A program made the position numbers and the translations under genes. From the NCBI GenBank assembly GCA_018242685.1, contig JAFEBM010000039.1:1-54666 (forward strand): 54,666 nt of DNA, read 5' to 3'. The stretch comes from Nitrospira sp. Lineage in GTDB: Bacteria; Nitrospirota; Nitrospiria; Nitrospirales; Nitrospiraceae. Shown here in pieces: positions 32,565 through 41,391 of this stretch (position 1 is its first letter; every line of letters starts with the position of its first letter). Under the pieces are notes generated by a model. It had not been told where the DNA came from and did not search any database. It saw only the letters and a list, made by a program, of their open reading frames with translations.

Positions 32565-35225
32565 ATGAGTCCCATCGCTTCCAATAAAGCAGTCGGTGGT
32601 TCTAGAAAAATCTTAAAAATTCTAATCATGACATTTCTGTATCGAGCGTGCATGGTCTCATTTACTCTTGCTCAAGTATCCATGGCCATTACCCCAACAA
32701 CTGGAGTCGGCAACCTTGGAACCATAGTAACGACACATGGACAAACGACCCAGATTACTGGGGGAACCAGACCCAACAACGGGACGAACCTCTTCCACAG
32801 TTTCGACCAATTCAGCGTTGGAGGCGCAGATACGGCTCAGTTTCTGAACACCACCCCTTCGCTTCACACCTCCAACATTCTGAGTCGGGTAACGGGCGGA
32901 AGCCCTTCGAGTATCTTTGGCACCCTCGATACCATGAGTTATCCTGGAGCAAATCTCTTTCTGATAAACCCAGCCGGGATCGTCTTCGGGTCGGACGCGA
33001 CCTTAAACGTGGGCGGCTCTGTCGCCTTCACCACAGCGGACTACTTGCGACTCGCAGGGGCTAATGGCTCAAATGCCGGAGTCTTCTATGCAGACACAAC
33101 TGCGACAAGCCTCTTGACCAGCGCCCCTGTTGTGGCCTTCGGATTTCTGAATTCCAATCCAGCGGCTATCGATGTTCGACAAAGCACGTTGACTGTTCAG
33201 CCCGGTCAGTCAATTTCCCTTGTTGGCGGCAACATCACGATTCAGTCCGGCACGTTCGCAAACAGCGCTGATCCACCACCTTCAGCACCGGGGAAACAAG
33301 TCCTTATAGGTAGCGCGGCTTCACCAGGAGAAATGCTGGCCGGAACATTGGCCCCTATCGCCAATATCAACGGGCAGTCGTTTACAACTCTCGGCACCGT
33401 ACAGATCTCTCAAGAATCGAGCATCGATACCAGGGGCGAAGGTGGAGGGGCAATCCTTATCCGTGGAGGTAGGTTGGTTGTTGACGAGTCAATAATTGGT
33501 TCAAATACCGGAAATATCCTACTCGCAGCTAATTCTATTTCAGTTAAGAGCAAGGCTCAGATCATAACGTTTACGACAACAGCGGCAAATGCCGGTCACA
33601 TTACCTTAAATGCCTCAGGGAACATTGACCTGAACTCTGCAGAAATCATTTCCAGCGCTGGAACATCTTCGGGCCATGCAGGGAATATTATCTTGGCTAG
33701 TGAACAGGGAACAGTGGGCCTCGCTAATAATTCTTCGGTAACATCTTCAGTAACCAATGGCAGCGGGAACACGGGCAACATTACAATACATGCACCACAT
33801 GGAGATGTTCTCCTTGATAACTCATTTGTATTCACATCCGCCCTAGGAACGGGAACGCTCGGCGGAATTCAGATCAGGGCCAACAATCTACTTCTGAAAA
33901 ATGGCGCTTCGATTCTGGGAAACAATTTTACCACTCAGCGTGCTGAAAATATTGCCATCATACTCGAAGATCACCTCAATCTTACAGGGCATTCAGTTAT
34001 CCAAACAGCCACACCTAGATCTGCCGATGCTGCAGACTTAACCATCAGGAGCCGCAATATTCTTATTACTGAAAAAAGTAAAGTCGAAACCAGTACTGTC
34101 AGTTCGGGTGATGCAGGTCGACTCAGTCTCTTCACAGATCATCTGCAGCTTACTGATGGAGGGAAGCTATTAAGCAAAAGTCAAATTGCCTCCGGCTCAG
34201 AAGAAATCCCATCAGGCCACGGTGGAGAGATCAGCATCGAGGGGTATCGCAATCCCGGCGCGTCGGTGGTGATCAATGGACCTGAGAGCGGCATCTTTAC
34301 TAGTGCTCAGGGCACCGGTGCCGCGGGTGATATTGTCGTAAAGGCCGCTTCGGTCACGCTCCAGAACGAGGGCACGCTCTCAGCGGAAACCTCAGGTGCT
34401 GCTTCATCAGCTAAGGGCGGCTCGATCTCTGTGAACGCGACAGATCAGATTACTTTGACCAACGGCGCCTCGATCACAGCCAGCAGCACAGGACCAGCAG
34501 ACGCAGGCAATATTTCGATCAATGCCGGTCAGCAGCTCATCATGCAAAACAGCAAGATCACTACAGAAGCTCATCAAGCCAATGGCGGCAACATCAAAAT
34601 CGTAGCAATCGATCGTATCAACCTAGCGAATGGCCGTATCACCACGTCGGTGTTTGAGGGCTCCGGCGATAGCGGAAAAATCTTCATCGATCCAAACGAA
34701 GTCGTCGTCCAAAACAACAGCATGATCCTCTCACAAGCGATGCATGGGCGCGGTGGAGATATCACGATTACGACCCCCCGGTTCTTACAGGATACGACCA
34801 GTCTCGTCGATGCGTCGTCACAGTTCGGCCCGAGCGGCAAAGTGACGATTCAATCGTCGATATCGAATCTGAGCGGTACGGTCGCACAGCTCGCGTCGAA
34901 ACCGAGCGAAATTCAGGCCTTACTGCAAAGCCGTTGCGTCGCGTTGGCCGGCGGGGAACAGAGCACCTTTATTGTTGCCGGACGCGACGCACTCCCCTCC
35001 GAACCAGGTGGGTGGCTCAGTAGCCCAGTGTCGATGGAACACTGGATGGGAGAGGATACGGAGCATGCGTCTGGTCCGATGGTGAGGAGGAAAGGTGCGA
35101 ATGGATCGCCGCCGATGGTCGCACCTCAGACCGAAACAGCGGTCCTGTCACTGCGGCGGCTGACGCCGCCCGGATTCTTGGTTCTGACGTTTGGGATTGA
35201 TGGACTCACAGGCTGCCGCTCATGA
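32565..35225 (+). CDS. TpsA-type exoprotein (filamentous haemagglutinin family)
   Basis: A secreted beta-helix protein of about 886 residues, the cargo of two-partner secretion. A long signal peptide (about 1-41) is followed by the TPS domain: ITPTTGVGNLGTIVTTHGQT, GTNLFHSFDQFSVG, and the signature NPAGIVFG at about residue 135. Many short beta-helix turns follow (repeats such as GNITIHAPHGDVLL; GGSISVNATDQITL), then a C-terminal part with RCVALAGGEQSTFIVAGRDALP, a conserved end seen in cyanobacterial-type TpsA proteins. ATG at 32565 is preferred over 32499 because it gives a proper signal. It overlaps the tpsB start (ATGA), so they are co-translated. Confidence 0.9.
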   Translation: MSPIASNKAVGGSRKILKILIMTFLYRACMVSFTLAQVSMAITPTTGVGNLGTIVTTHGQTTQITGGTRPNNGTNLFHSFDQFSVGGADTAQFLNTTPSLHTSNILSRVTGGSPSSIFGTLDTMSYPGANLFLINPAGIVFGSDATLNVGGSVAFTTADYLRLAGANGSNAGVFYADTTATSLLTSAPVVAFGFLNSNPAAIDVRQSTLTVQPGQSISLVGGNITIQSGTFANSADPPPSAPGKQVLIGSAASPGEMLAGTLAPIANINGQSFTTLGTVQISQESSIDTRGEGGGAILIRGGRLVVDESIIGSNTGNILLAANSISVKSKAQIITFTTTAANAGHITLNASGNIDLNSAEIISSAGTSSGHAGNIILASEQGTVGLANNSSVTSSVTNGSGNTGNITIHAPHGDVLLDNSFVFTSALGTGTLGGIQIRANNLLLKNGASILGNNFTTQRAENIAIILEDHLNLTGHSVIQTATPRSADAADLTIRSRNILITEKSKVETSTVSSGDAGRLSLFTDHLQLTDGGKLLSKSQIASGSEEIPSGHGGEISIEGYRNPGASVVINGPESGIFTSAQGTGAAGDIVVKAASVTLQNEGTLSAETSGAASSAKGGSISVNATDQITLTNGASITASSTGPADAGNISINAGQQLIMQNSKITTEAHQANGGNIKIVAIDRINLANGRITTSVFEGSGDSGKIFIDPNEVVVQNNSMILSQAMHGRGGDITITTPRFLQDTTSLVDASSQFGPSGKVTIQSSISNLSGTVAQLASKPSEIQALLQSRCVALAGGEQSTFIVAGRDALPSEPGGWLSSPVSMEHWMGEDTEHASGPMVRRKGANGSPPMVAPQTETAVLSLRRLTPPGFLVLTFGIDGLTGCRS

Positions 35226-37021
35226 GAACAAAAACAGGCGGTGCGGCGCAATGGGACCGGCGCCGCTTCATCGCCTTTTTCCTCTCAGGACTCGCCATGA
35301 CGAGCATCACACAACCGTCACCACTTTTCGCGCAAGCACTTCCTCCGATTTTCGATCCCACCCTCCGATCCGGTGAACCACGTGCGCCGCTGAAGAAAGA
35401 ATTCAAGCCGCCGACACCTCCGCCCAGTCTCACACTCCCACCAGTGCCGGCACCACCGGAGGGTGACGTTCAGAAGGAGCTCGGCCAGGTACGCGTATTT
35501 GTCAAGACGATCCAGGTCATCGGAAATACCGTGTTCCCGGACCCGGAAATCAAGACGGTCACCACGCCGTATGAACATCGCATTGTGACTACCGAGGATT
35601 TAGAGCGGCTGCGGCTGACGCTCACCCTCTTGTATATCAACAACGGCTACATCACCTCCGGCGCCGTCATTCCCGATCAGGACGTGAGAGATGGCGTGAT
35701 TCAGATACAGATCATCGAAGGGACTCTGTCGCGCATCGACGTCGAGGGCACGAACTGGTTTCGGCGCGGCTACGTGAGCGATCGCCTCATGCTGGGCGCG
35801 GGGCCTCCGCTGAAGATCGAGCCTCTCCAAGAGCGATTGCAGTTGCTGCAGCGAGATCCCCGTCTCGAACGGATCAACGCCGATCTCCGTCCCGGCGACC
35901 AGCGTGGCGAAAGCGTCCTCAACGTGAAAGTCAAAGAGGCCAGTCCCTGGAAAGTCTGGTTGGATTTCAATAACTACCAGACACCGCTTGTCGGCGCGGA
36001 GCGTGGTCTGGTCACCCTCGCCCATCAGAATGTGACCGGGCACGGAGATCCCTTCAGCATCACCTCCGGCGGATCGCGCGGGGTGCACCCGATCATCGAT
36101 GCGTCCTATACCCTGCCGCTCAACCGGTACGACACGACCTTCACAGCGTCTTATCGCCGGAATGAATTTCTGGTCGTCGCCGACCAGTTTCGTGCGCTGG
36201 ATTTGAACTCCCAATCAGAAATCTTCAGCTTCACACTGCGGCATCCGATCTATCGAACCCTGACCGACGAACTGGCGGTCGCGATCACCGGCGAGCACCT
36301 CTACAACAAAATCACCTCGGCCTTCGACTTGCAGGGCCAGCCGTTCCGGTTTATTCCCGGATCGTCTGATACCGGAGTCAGCACCGTCAGCGCGCTCCGA
36401 TTCATTCAGGAATACCAGCACCGAACGGCTTCGTCCGTGATCGCTCTCCGTTCTCGCGTCAGCGTCGGCTTCGATGTCCTGGGCGCGACGATCAACTCGC
36501 GTGAGGCGACCACTGCCGGCGGTGAGCCGTTGCCGAGCGGCCGCTTTGTATCCTGGCTCGGACAAGCGCAGGCGGTCAAACGGCTGGACTATTTGGGCGG
36601 ATGGCAGATTCTAGGACGGCTGGATCTCCAGTTGAGCAATAACCGGTTGTTTCCGCTTGAACAGGTCCCGGTGGGCGGGCGGTTCAGCGTGCGTGGCTAT
36701 CGAGAAAACACATTTGTCCGAGACAATGCTTTCCTTGCTTCCCTTGAAAGCCGGGTTCCTCTGCTCAAATACGCGAGCGGCGAAGATATGGTCCAGTTCG
36801 CCCAATTCGTCGACGTTGGACGGTCCTGGATGTCGCGAGAACCTACCCATGATCTCCAAACTCTTGCCAGCGTCGGTCTCGGGATCCGCTGGAACGTGCT
36901 GCCTCGTGACCGAGCCAGATTTGAACTCTATTGGGGAGTCCCGCTCAATCACTTACCGCGTCCTTCCGGTAACCTGCAGGACTATGGGATCCATCTTCAG
37001 GCAGTGGTCCAGGCCTTCTGA
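35222..37021 (+). CDS. TpsB-type outer-membrane transporter (ShlB/FhaC family)
   Basis: Moves the TpsA protein across the outer membrane. The 599-residue protein has a signal peptide (ending about residue 38, PLFAQA), a Pro-rich linker, two POTRA domains (VFVKTIQVIGNTVFPDPE; IQIIEGTLSRIDVEGTNWFRRGYV) and a 16-strand barrel. The family VRGY motif is at about residue 490 (FSVRGYRENT) and the protein ends in an aromatic Phe. It starts inside the tpsA stop and ends in a 1-bp overlap with the CHAT gene (TGATG), so the three genes form one translational unit. Confidence 0.93.
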   Translation: MRTKTGGAAQWDRRRFIAFFLSGLAMTSITQPSPLFAQALPPIFDPTLRSGEPRAPLKKEFKPPTPPPSLTLPPVPAPPEGDVQKELGQVRVFVKTIQVIGNTVFPDPEIKTVTTPYEHRIVTTEDLERLRLTLTLLYINNGYITSGAVIPDQDVRDGVIQIQIIEGTLSRIDVEGTNWFRRGYVSDRLMLGAGPPLKIEPLQERLQLLQRDPRLERINADLRPGDQRGESVLNVKVKEASPWKVWLDFNNYQTPLVGAERGLVTLAHQNVTGHGDPFSITSGGSRGVHPIIDASYTLPLNRYDTTFTASYRRNEFLVVADQFRALDLNSQSEIFSFTLRHPIYRTLTDELAVAITGEHLYNKITSAFDLQGQPFRFIPGSSDTGVSTVSALRFIQEYQHRTASSVIALRSRVSVGFDVLGATINSREATTAGGEPLPSGRFVSWLGQAQAVKRLDYLGGWQILGRLDLQLSNNRLFPLEQVPVGGRFSVRGYRENTFVRDNAFLASLESRVPLLKYASGEDMVQFAQFVDVGRSWMSREPTHDLQTLASVGLGIRWNVLPRDRARFELYWGVPLNHLPRPSGNLQDYGIHLQAVVQAF

Positions 37022-39366
37022 TGACGAGAGGCTTTATGCCGGCGTTCAATCGATCCTTGATTCATTTCGTTCTATGCGGAACTGTCATCCTTTTGTCGAT
37101 GTCCATTCCGTTTCTCGTCGTCACGCGATCGGAATCCCATGACCTCTCATCTCCTGCAGGCGTAGCGATGAAAGCAGGCGTGCAGGCTTTTGAGCGTGGT
37201 GTCTTTGGTGAGGCGTTGTCTCATTGGAAACAGGCTGCGGATCTGTACAAAAGTGCCGGCAACAAGCCGGCGCAGGTTGAAGCCCTCGTGCTGTCCTCTC
37301 AAGCCGCAATGGGGCTGGGACAATCCAAACAGGCGTTCCAGTCTCTTGAGCTCGCGCTCGCGCTTGCGCAGAACAGCGGTGAGCCGCTTGTGGAGGCCTC
37401 CCTGTTCGGACATTTGGGACGGACGTACTTGACGCTCCGGCAACTTCCCGAGGCATCGGACTATCTCCAACAAGCGGCGTCCTCCGCGCGAAAACACAAC
37501 GCTTCGCCGCTCCTGGCCACCGCTCTGAATGATCTCGGCATTCTGTTCGCGTTGAAGCAGCAGGACAAAGAAGCCCTGGACGCCTTTCAGGAGAGCGTCA
37601 TCCACGCACAGAGCGCCGGACTTCTCCTGCTCGCGACCACCGCCCGTACGAACGCCGCGCGCACCCTGCTGCGACTCGGCCAACCGGCTCACAGTCGCGT
37701 CGCCCTCGACGAGGCGCTCGGCCATGTAAAGGACCTGCCCTCATCCCGTGACAAATCACTCGGCTTGATCGGCATCGCGCTGACTTACCAGCGACTCCTT
37801 TCCCACCTTCCACAAGAACGACATCCTCTCTTATTACGAACCGCCGGTGTCCTCCAGGAAGCCGTCACGGTCGCGGAGGGACAGGGAGACAAGAGAACCC
37901 TGTCCTATGCTCTTGGTTATCTTGGTCATCTGTATGAAACAGAATTTCGCCTGGACGAAGCGTTGCAACTCACCAGACGAGCATTGTTCATCGCGCAATC
38001 AGTGGAGGCGCCGGAAGCGCTGTACCGATGGCAATGGCAATTGGGACGGCAGCTGGCCGCAACCGGCCGGCTTGACGAGGCCATTGCCTCCTACCGACAA
38101 GCGGCAACCACGCTCCAACCGATACGGGTTGCGGTGACGCACACCGCCTCCGACAGTCCGCTAGCCGGTGAAGAAAGCATGAAGCCGATGTACTTTGAGC
38201 TGGCCGACCTCTTGCTGCAGCGGGCCTCACTCACTGAGGACGGGAACGCAGCCGAAGGGTATCTGCTCGCCGCTCGCGATGCGATCGAGGCCTATAAAAC
38301 GGCTGAGTTGCGTGATTACTTCAAGGATGAGTGCGTCGACGCAGTCCGGTCCAGGCTGACCATGTTGGATCGGTTGTCGTCGGACACCGCCGTGATCTAT
38401 CCCATCATGTTCAGCTCCCGGTTGGAATTGCTCATGAGCTTGCCGACCGGGCTCACGCGTGTCTCAGTGCCGGTGATGGCTGATCGATTGACCGTCGAAA
38501 TCCGCGAGTTTCGCCGTCTGGTGGAAAAGCGTACGACCCGCGAATATTTGCCCCATGCACAGCAGCTGTACGACTGGCTGATGCGTCCGTTGGAGACACA
38601 ACTTATCCAGCATCAGATCACCACCTTGGTGTTCGTCCCGGACAGCGCCCTTCGGACGATTCCGCTGGCGGCGCTCCACGACGGCTCATCGTTTCTGATC
38701 AGCAAGTTCGCGGTCGCCATGACACCCGGCTTGACGTTGACCGACCCCCGTCCACTCAATCGCGACAAGCTCCGATTCCTCACAGCCAGCCTCACCAAAT
38801 CCGTGCAAGGGTTTCCACCCCTTCCCTATGTAGCGGACGAGATCGAATCCATTCAACGGCTCTACAAGAGCGACCAACTGATGAACAATGCCTTCCAATC
38901 ATCCAGACTGGAACGTGAATTGCGTGAAGGAGGATATGGAGGCCTGCATATCGCCACGCACGGCAAGTTTTCGACCGACGTCAACGATTCGTTCCTCCTG
39001 ACCTTCGACGGGAGATTGACGATGCACACCCTCGACCAACTGATCGGTCTCTTTCGATTTCGACAAGAGCCTCTCGAACTCCTGACGTTGAGCGCCTGTC
39101 AGACCGGCGTCGGGGACGATCGCGCGGCCCTTGGCCTGGCCGGCGTAGCTCTCAAGGCCGGCGCCCGCAGCGCATTGGCCACGTTGTGGTTCATCAACGA
39201 TGAAGCCTCGGCGTCGTTGATTTCAGAATTTTACCGCCAGCTGCGCAATCCGGCTCTCTCGAAAGCCGTGGCGCTCCAGCGCGCGCAGTTGAAGCTGTTG
39301 AGCGATAGGATTTATGAACACCCGGCTTACTGGTCGCCTTTCCTATTGCTCAACAACTGGCTTTGA
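37021..39366 (+). CDS. TPR-CHAT protein with an N-terminal membrane/signal segment
   Basis: A 781-residue protein. A hydrophobic N-terminal segment (FVLCGTVILLSMSIPFLVV) directs it to the membrane or periplasm. Several tetratricopeptide repeats follow (about 50-400), then a C-terminal CHAT domain, a caspase-fold peptidase relative. Both catalytic residues are present: His647 in HIATHGKF and Cys693 in LSACQTG, together with GLAGVALKAGARSALATLW. ATG at 37036 has GAGAGG upstream and is an alternative start. Encoded in a translational unit with TpsA and TpsB, it is a candidate protease that processes the exoprotein or controls its release. Confidence 0.88.
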   Translation: MTRGFMPAFNRSLIHFVLCGTVILLSMSIPFLVVTRSESHDLSSPAGVAMKAGVQAFERGVFGEALSHWKQAADLYKSAGNKPAQVEALVLSSQAAMGLGQSKQAFQSLELALALAQNSGEPLVEASLFGHLGRTYLTLRQLPEASDYLQQAASSARKHNASPLLATALNDLGILFALKQQDKEALDAFQESVIHAQSAGLLLLATTARTNAARTLLRLGQPAHSRVALDEALGHVKDLPSSRDKSLGLIGIALTYQRLLSHLPQERHPLLLRTAGVLQEAVTVAEGQGDKRTLSYALGYLGHLYETEFRLDEALQLTRRALFIAQSVEAPEALYRWQWQLGRQLAATGRLDEAIASYRQAATTLQPIRVAVTHTASDSPLAGEESMKPMYFELADLLLQRASLTEDGNAAEGYLLAARDAIEAYKTAELRDYFKDECVDAVRSRLTMLDRLSSDTAVIYPIMFSSRLELLMSLPTGLTRVSVPVMADRLTVEIREFRRLVEKRTTREYLPHAQQLYDWLMRPLETQLIQHQITTLVFVPDSALRTIPLAALHDGSSFLISKFAVAMTPGLTLTDPRPLNRDKLRFLTASLTKSVQGFPPLPYVADEIESIQRLYKSDQLMNNAFQSSRLERELREGGYGGLHIATHGKFSTDVNDSFLLTFDGRLTMHTLDQLIGLFRFRQEPLELLTLSACQTGVGDDRAALGLAGVALKAGARSALATLWFINDEASASLISEFYRQLRNPALSKAVALQRAQLKLLSDRIYEHPAYWSPFLLLNNWL

Positions 39367-39381
39367 TGAAGGAGATTCACC

Positions 39382-40125
39382 ATGAGATATGGATTGATCC
39401 TAGGGTTAGGCCTTCTCCTGACTGTCTCGGGTACGCATGTCCTGGTCGCCGCAGACAAGGCGACAGCCGCACAGGCCGGTCAATCGGATGACCAGCAGGC
39501 TCTCATCTACACACCGCCGAAGAAACCGACCCCGCGCGCGCGAGTCGGGGGCACGTTACGAGGCACGGAGGGCAATGAACCGGAACTCGTCGCCTTGGTG
39601 CCCGACCACGTGGGCTTGACCGTGAAGCAAACGCCGACGCTGAATTGGTATCTCTCAAAACCGACGGCCTATCCTCTGCGCTTTACACTCAACGACACCC
39701 AAAAAATTCGACCGATCTATGAAGGCTCCCTTCCCCCTCCGGCCCAGGCCGGGGTTCAATCCATTGATCTCAAAGCTCTAGGGCTGACGCTTGAGCCCAA
39801 CATCCAATACCGCTGGTTTGTATCCGCCCGACGTAACTCCGACTCATATTCCGAAGATGTCGTCGCAGGGGGGATGATCGAGCGATGCGAATTCAGCGAA
39901 TGCCTGACGGTCACGTCGGTGAAAGTGACCTGCGATCAAGAAAGCGTGCGCACCAACGCGCTGGTGGGTTTCTGGTACGATGCGATGGCCTGCGTCTGTT
40001 CGTTGATCGAGCGCGACCCGACCAATCCATCGCTTCGCAGGCAACGGGCGGCCTTACTGAGACAGGTAGGCCTCAACGGCGTGGCTGACTGGGACCTCAA
40101 GTCCATTCAAAACTCCGGTCGATAA
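39382..40125 (+). CDS. DUF928 exported protein
   Basis: A 247-residue protein with a signal peptide (MRYGLILGLGLLLTVSGTHV, cleavage near LVAA) and a DUF928 domain (PRARVGGTLRG...ELVALVPDHVGLTVKQTPTLNWYLS...IQYRWFVSARRNS). Four cysteines near 170-215 may pair. DUF928 proteins occur beside CHAT and TpsA/TpsB genes in cyanobacteria and relatives, but their role is unknown. AAGGAG lies before the ATG, 15 bp after the CHAT stop. It closes the operon; the next operon begins after the tandem sites at 40164. Confidence 0.85.
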   Translation: MRYGLILGLGLLLTVSGTHVLVAADKATAAQAGQSDDQQALIYTPPKKPTPRARVGGTLRGTEGNEPELVALVPDHVGLTVKQTPTLNWYLSKPTAYPLRFTLNDTQKIRPIYEGSLPPPAQAGVQSIDLKALGLTLEPNIQYRWFVSARRNSDSYSEDVVAGGMIERCEFSECLTVTSVKVTCDQESVRTNALVGFWYDAMACVCSLIERDPTNPSLRRQRAALLRQVGLNGVADWDLKSIQNSGR

Positions 40126-40163
40126 TTCACCGGCCGCCGGTTTCGTTCTCATTCGTTTCGACC

Positions 40164-40202
40164 TGAATCTTTTTTGATTCACCATGAATCTCTTTTGATT
40201 CA
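40164..40202. promoter_or_regulatory. Tandem activator sites (UAS2)
   Basis: Two perfect palindromes TGAATC-N6-GATTCA, at 40164-40181 and 40185-40202, again 21 bp apart. They lie about 100 bp upstream of promoter P2, between the DUF928 gene and the sensor operon. Confidence 0.85.
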
Positions 40203-40300
40203 TCCCGTTGCAGCCTTTGATCGACGCAATGCCGACGACGAGGAGTTAGTGGTTGTATATACCCGCTGTTCTACAACTGCTTGGTAAGCCACGGCGCCCA

Positions 40301-40316
40301 TGGCATGTGGCTTGCT
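40301..40316 (+). promoter_or_regulatory. Sigma-54-type promoter P2
   Basis: TGGCATGTGGCTTGCT, with GG and GC 10 bases apart and the classic TTGCT end. It is the closest match to the TGGCACG-N4-TTGCA consensus in the window. It drives the binding-protein, kinase and activator genes, implying autoregulation. Confidence 0.85.
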
Positions 40317-40400
40317 GTAGAAAAACCAGTATGCCGGCGATTCTCTCAGAGGGGCAACAACCCATGATGCGCATTCTTCAAGGGGTATTCTGAGCGTTCC

Positions 40401-41381
40401 TTGAACATTCTCATGATCGTTCACACCGTTCAGCGACGAGGGACGGCAACTGCGCGATTGTCACGTGCCTGGCTGCTGTCTTTGGCGTTCACCGTTTTCT
40501 GCTGCCTTGTTCCCGGTCGCGCTGAGGCTGCCGGTTTGGAGATCGCCATCCTGAAATCGTCGGACCTGAAGGCCTATCGCGACGCAATCGAAGGCTTCAA
40601 AACAACGGCGCCTGGAGCCGCGATATACGCGGAGTACGACCTACGGGGCGATGTCGAACGGGGAAAGCGGCTGGCCGGAAAGATTCGCGCCTCAGATTCT
40701 TCGCTCGTGGTCGCCGTCGGTCTGAAAGCGGCGCTGGCGGCCAAGCTGGAGATCTCGAATATTCCGATTCTGTATATGATGATTCTCGATCCCTTGAAAC
40801 ATCAGCTCACCGCTGCCAATATGACGGGTGTCCTGTTGGAAATTCCGACGGACCGCCAGTTCAAGGTCATGCGCGTGCTGTTGCCGGGCCTGCGCAGGAT
40901 CGGCATGTTGTACGATCCCAATAAGACCGCGACCAAGCTCAAAGAGGCGGAATCGCGAGCCGCCGTCCACGAGTTTCAATTGCGGGGATTCGCAACCGAA
41001 CACGAGAAAGAGGTTCCGCAGCAACTGCGGGTGCTCTTATCTGAATCGGAAGCCTTATGGCTCGTTCCGGACTCGACGGTGTTGACGGACGAATCGATCC
41101 GTTTCATTCTCGAATCCGCGCTGACCAAACAAGTCCCCGTCGTCGGCTTCTCTTCAGAGTTGACCCGCCTGGGCGCGCTGCTCAGCTTCTCGCTCGATTA
41201 CGGAGAAGTGGGTCGGGAAACCGGGCTCCTTGCCAAACGCATTTTGGACGGAGAGCAGCCGCTGCCGCTCAAGCCGGTTCCTGTCCAGCGAATCAAAATC
41301 ACGGTGAATCAGAAGACCGCGCGGTATTTGGGCATCGCGATTCCCAAAGAGCTCGACAGCCTTATCGACGAAACGTATTGA
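40401..41381 (+). CDS. ABC-type substrate-binding protein (PF04392 family)
   Basis: A 326-residue periplasmic binding protein of the ABC_sub_bind family. The signal peptide is long (about residues 20-43, AWLLSLAFTVFCCLVPGRAEA). Two Rossmann-like lobes are visible: LEIAILKSSDLKAYRDAIEGF and IGMLYDPNKTATKLKEAES, with LVPDSTVLTDESIRFIL at the hinge side. No permease or ATPase gene is near; instead the next gene, 10 bp later, is a histidine kinase. It probably serves as a ligand receptor for the kinase rather than for transport. TTG 40401 or ATG 40413 can start it; neither has a strong ribosome binding site. Confidence 0.85.
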   Translation: MNILMIVHTVQRRGTATARLSRAWLLSLAFTVFCCLVPGRAEAAGLEIAILKSSDLKAYRDAIEGFKTTAPGAAIYAEYDLRGDVERGKRLAGKIRASDSSLVVAVGLKAALAAKLEISNIPILYMMILDPLKHQLTAANMTGVLLEIPTDRQFKVMRVLLPGLRRIGMLYDPNKTATKLKEAESRAAVHEFQLRGFATEHEKEVPQQLRVLLSESEALWLVPDSTVLTDESIRFILESALTKQVPVVGFSSELTRLGALLSFSLDYGEVGRETGLLAKRILDGEQPLPLKPVPVQRIKITVNQKTARYLGIAIPKELDSLIDETY

Positions 41382-41391
41382 GAGATCTGCC

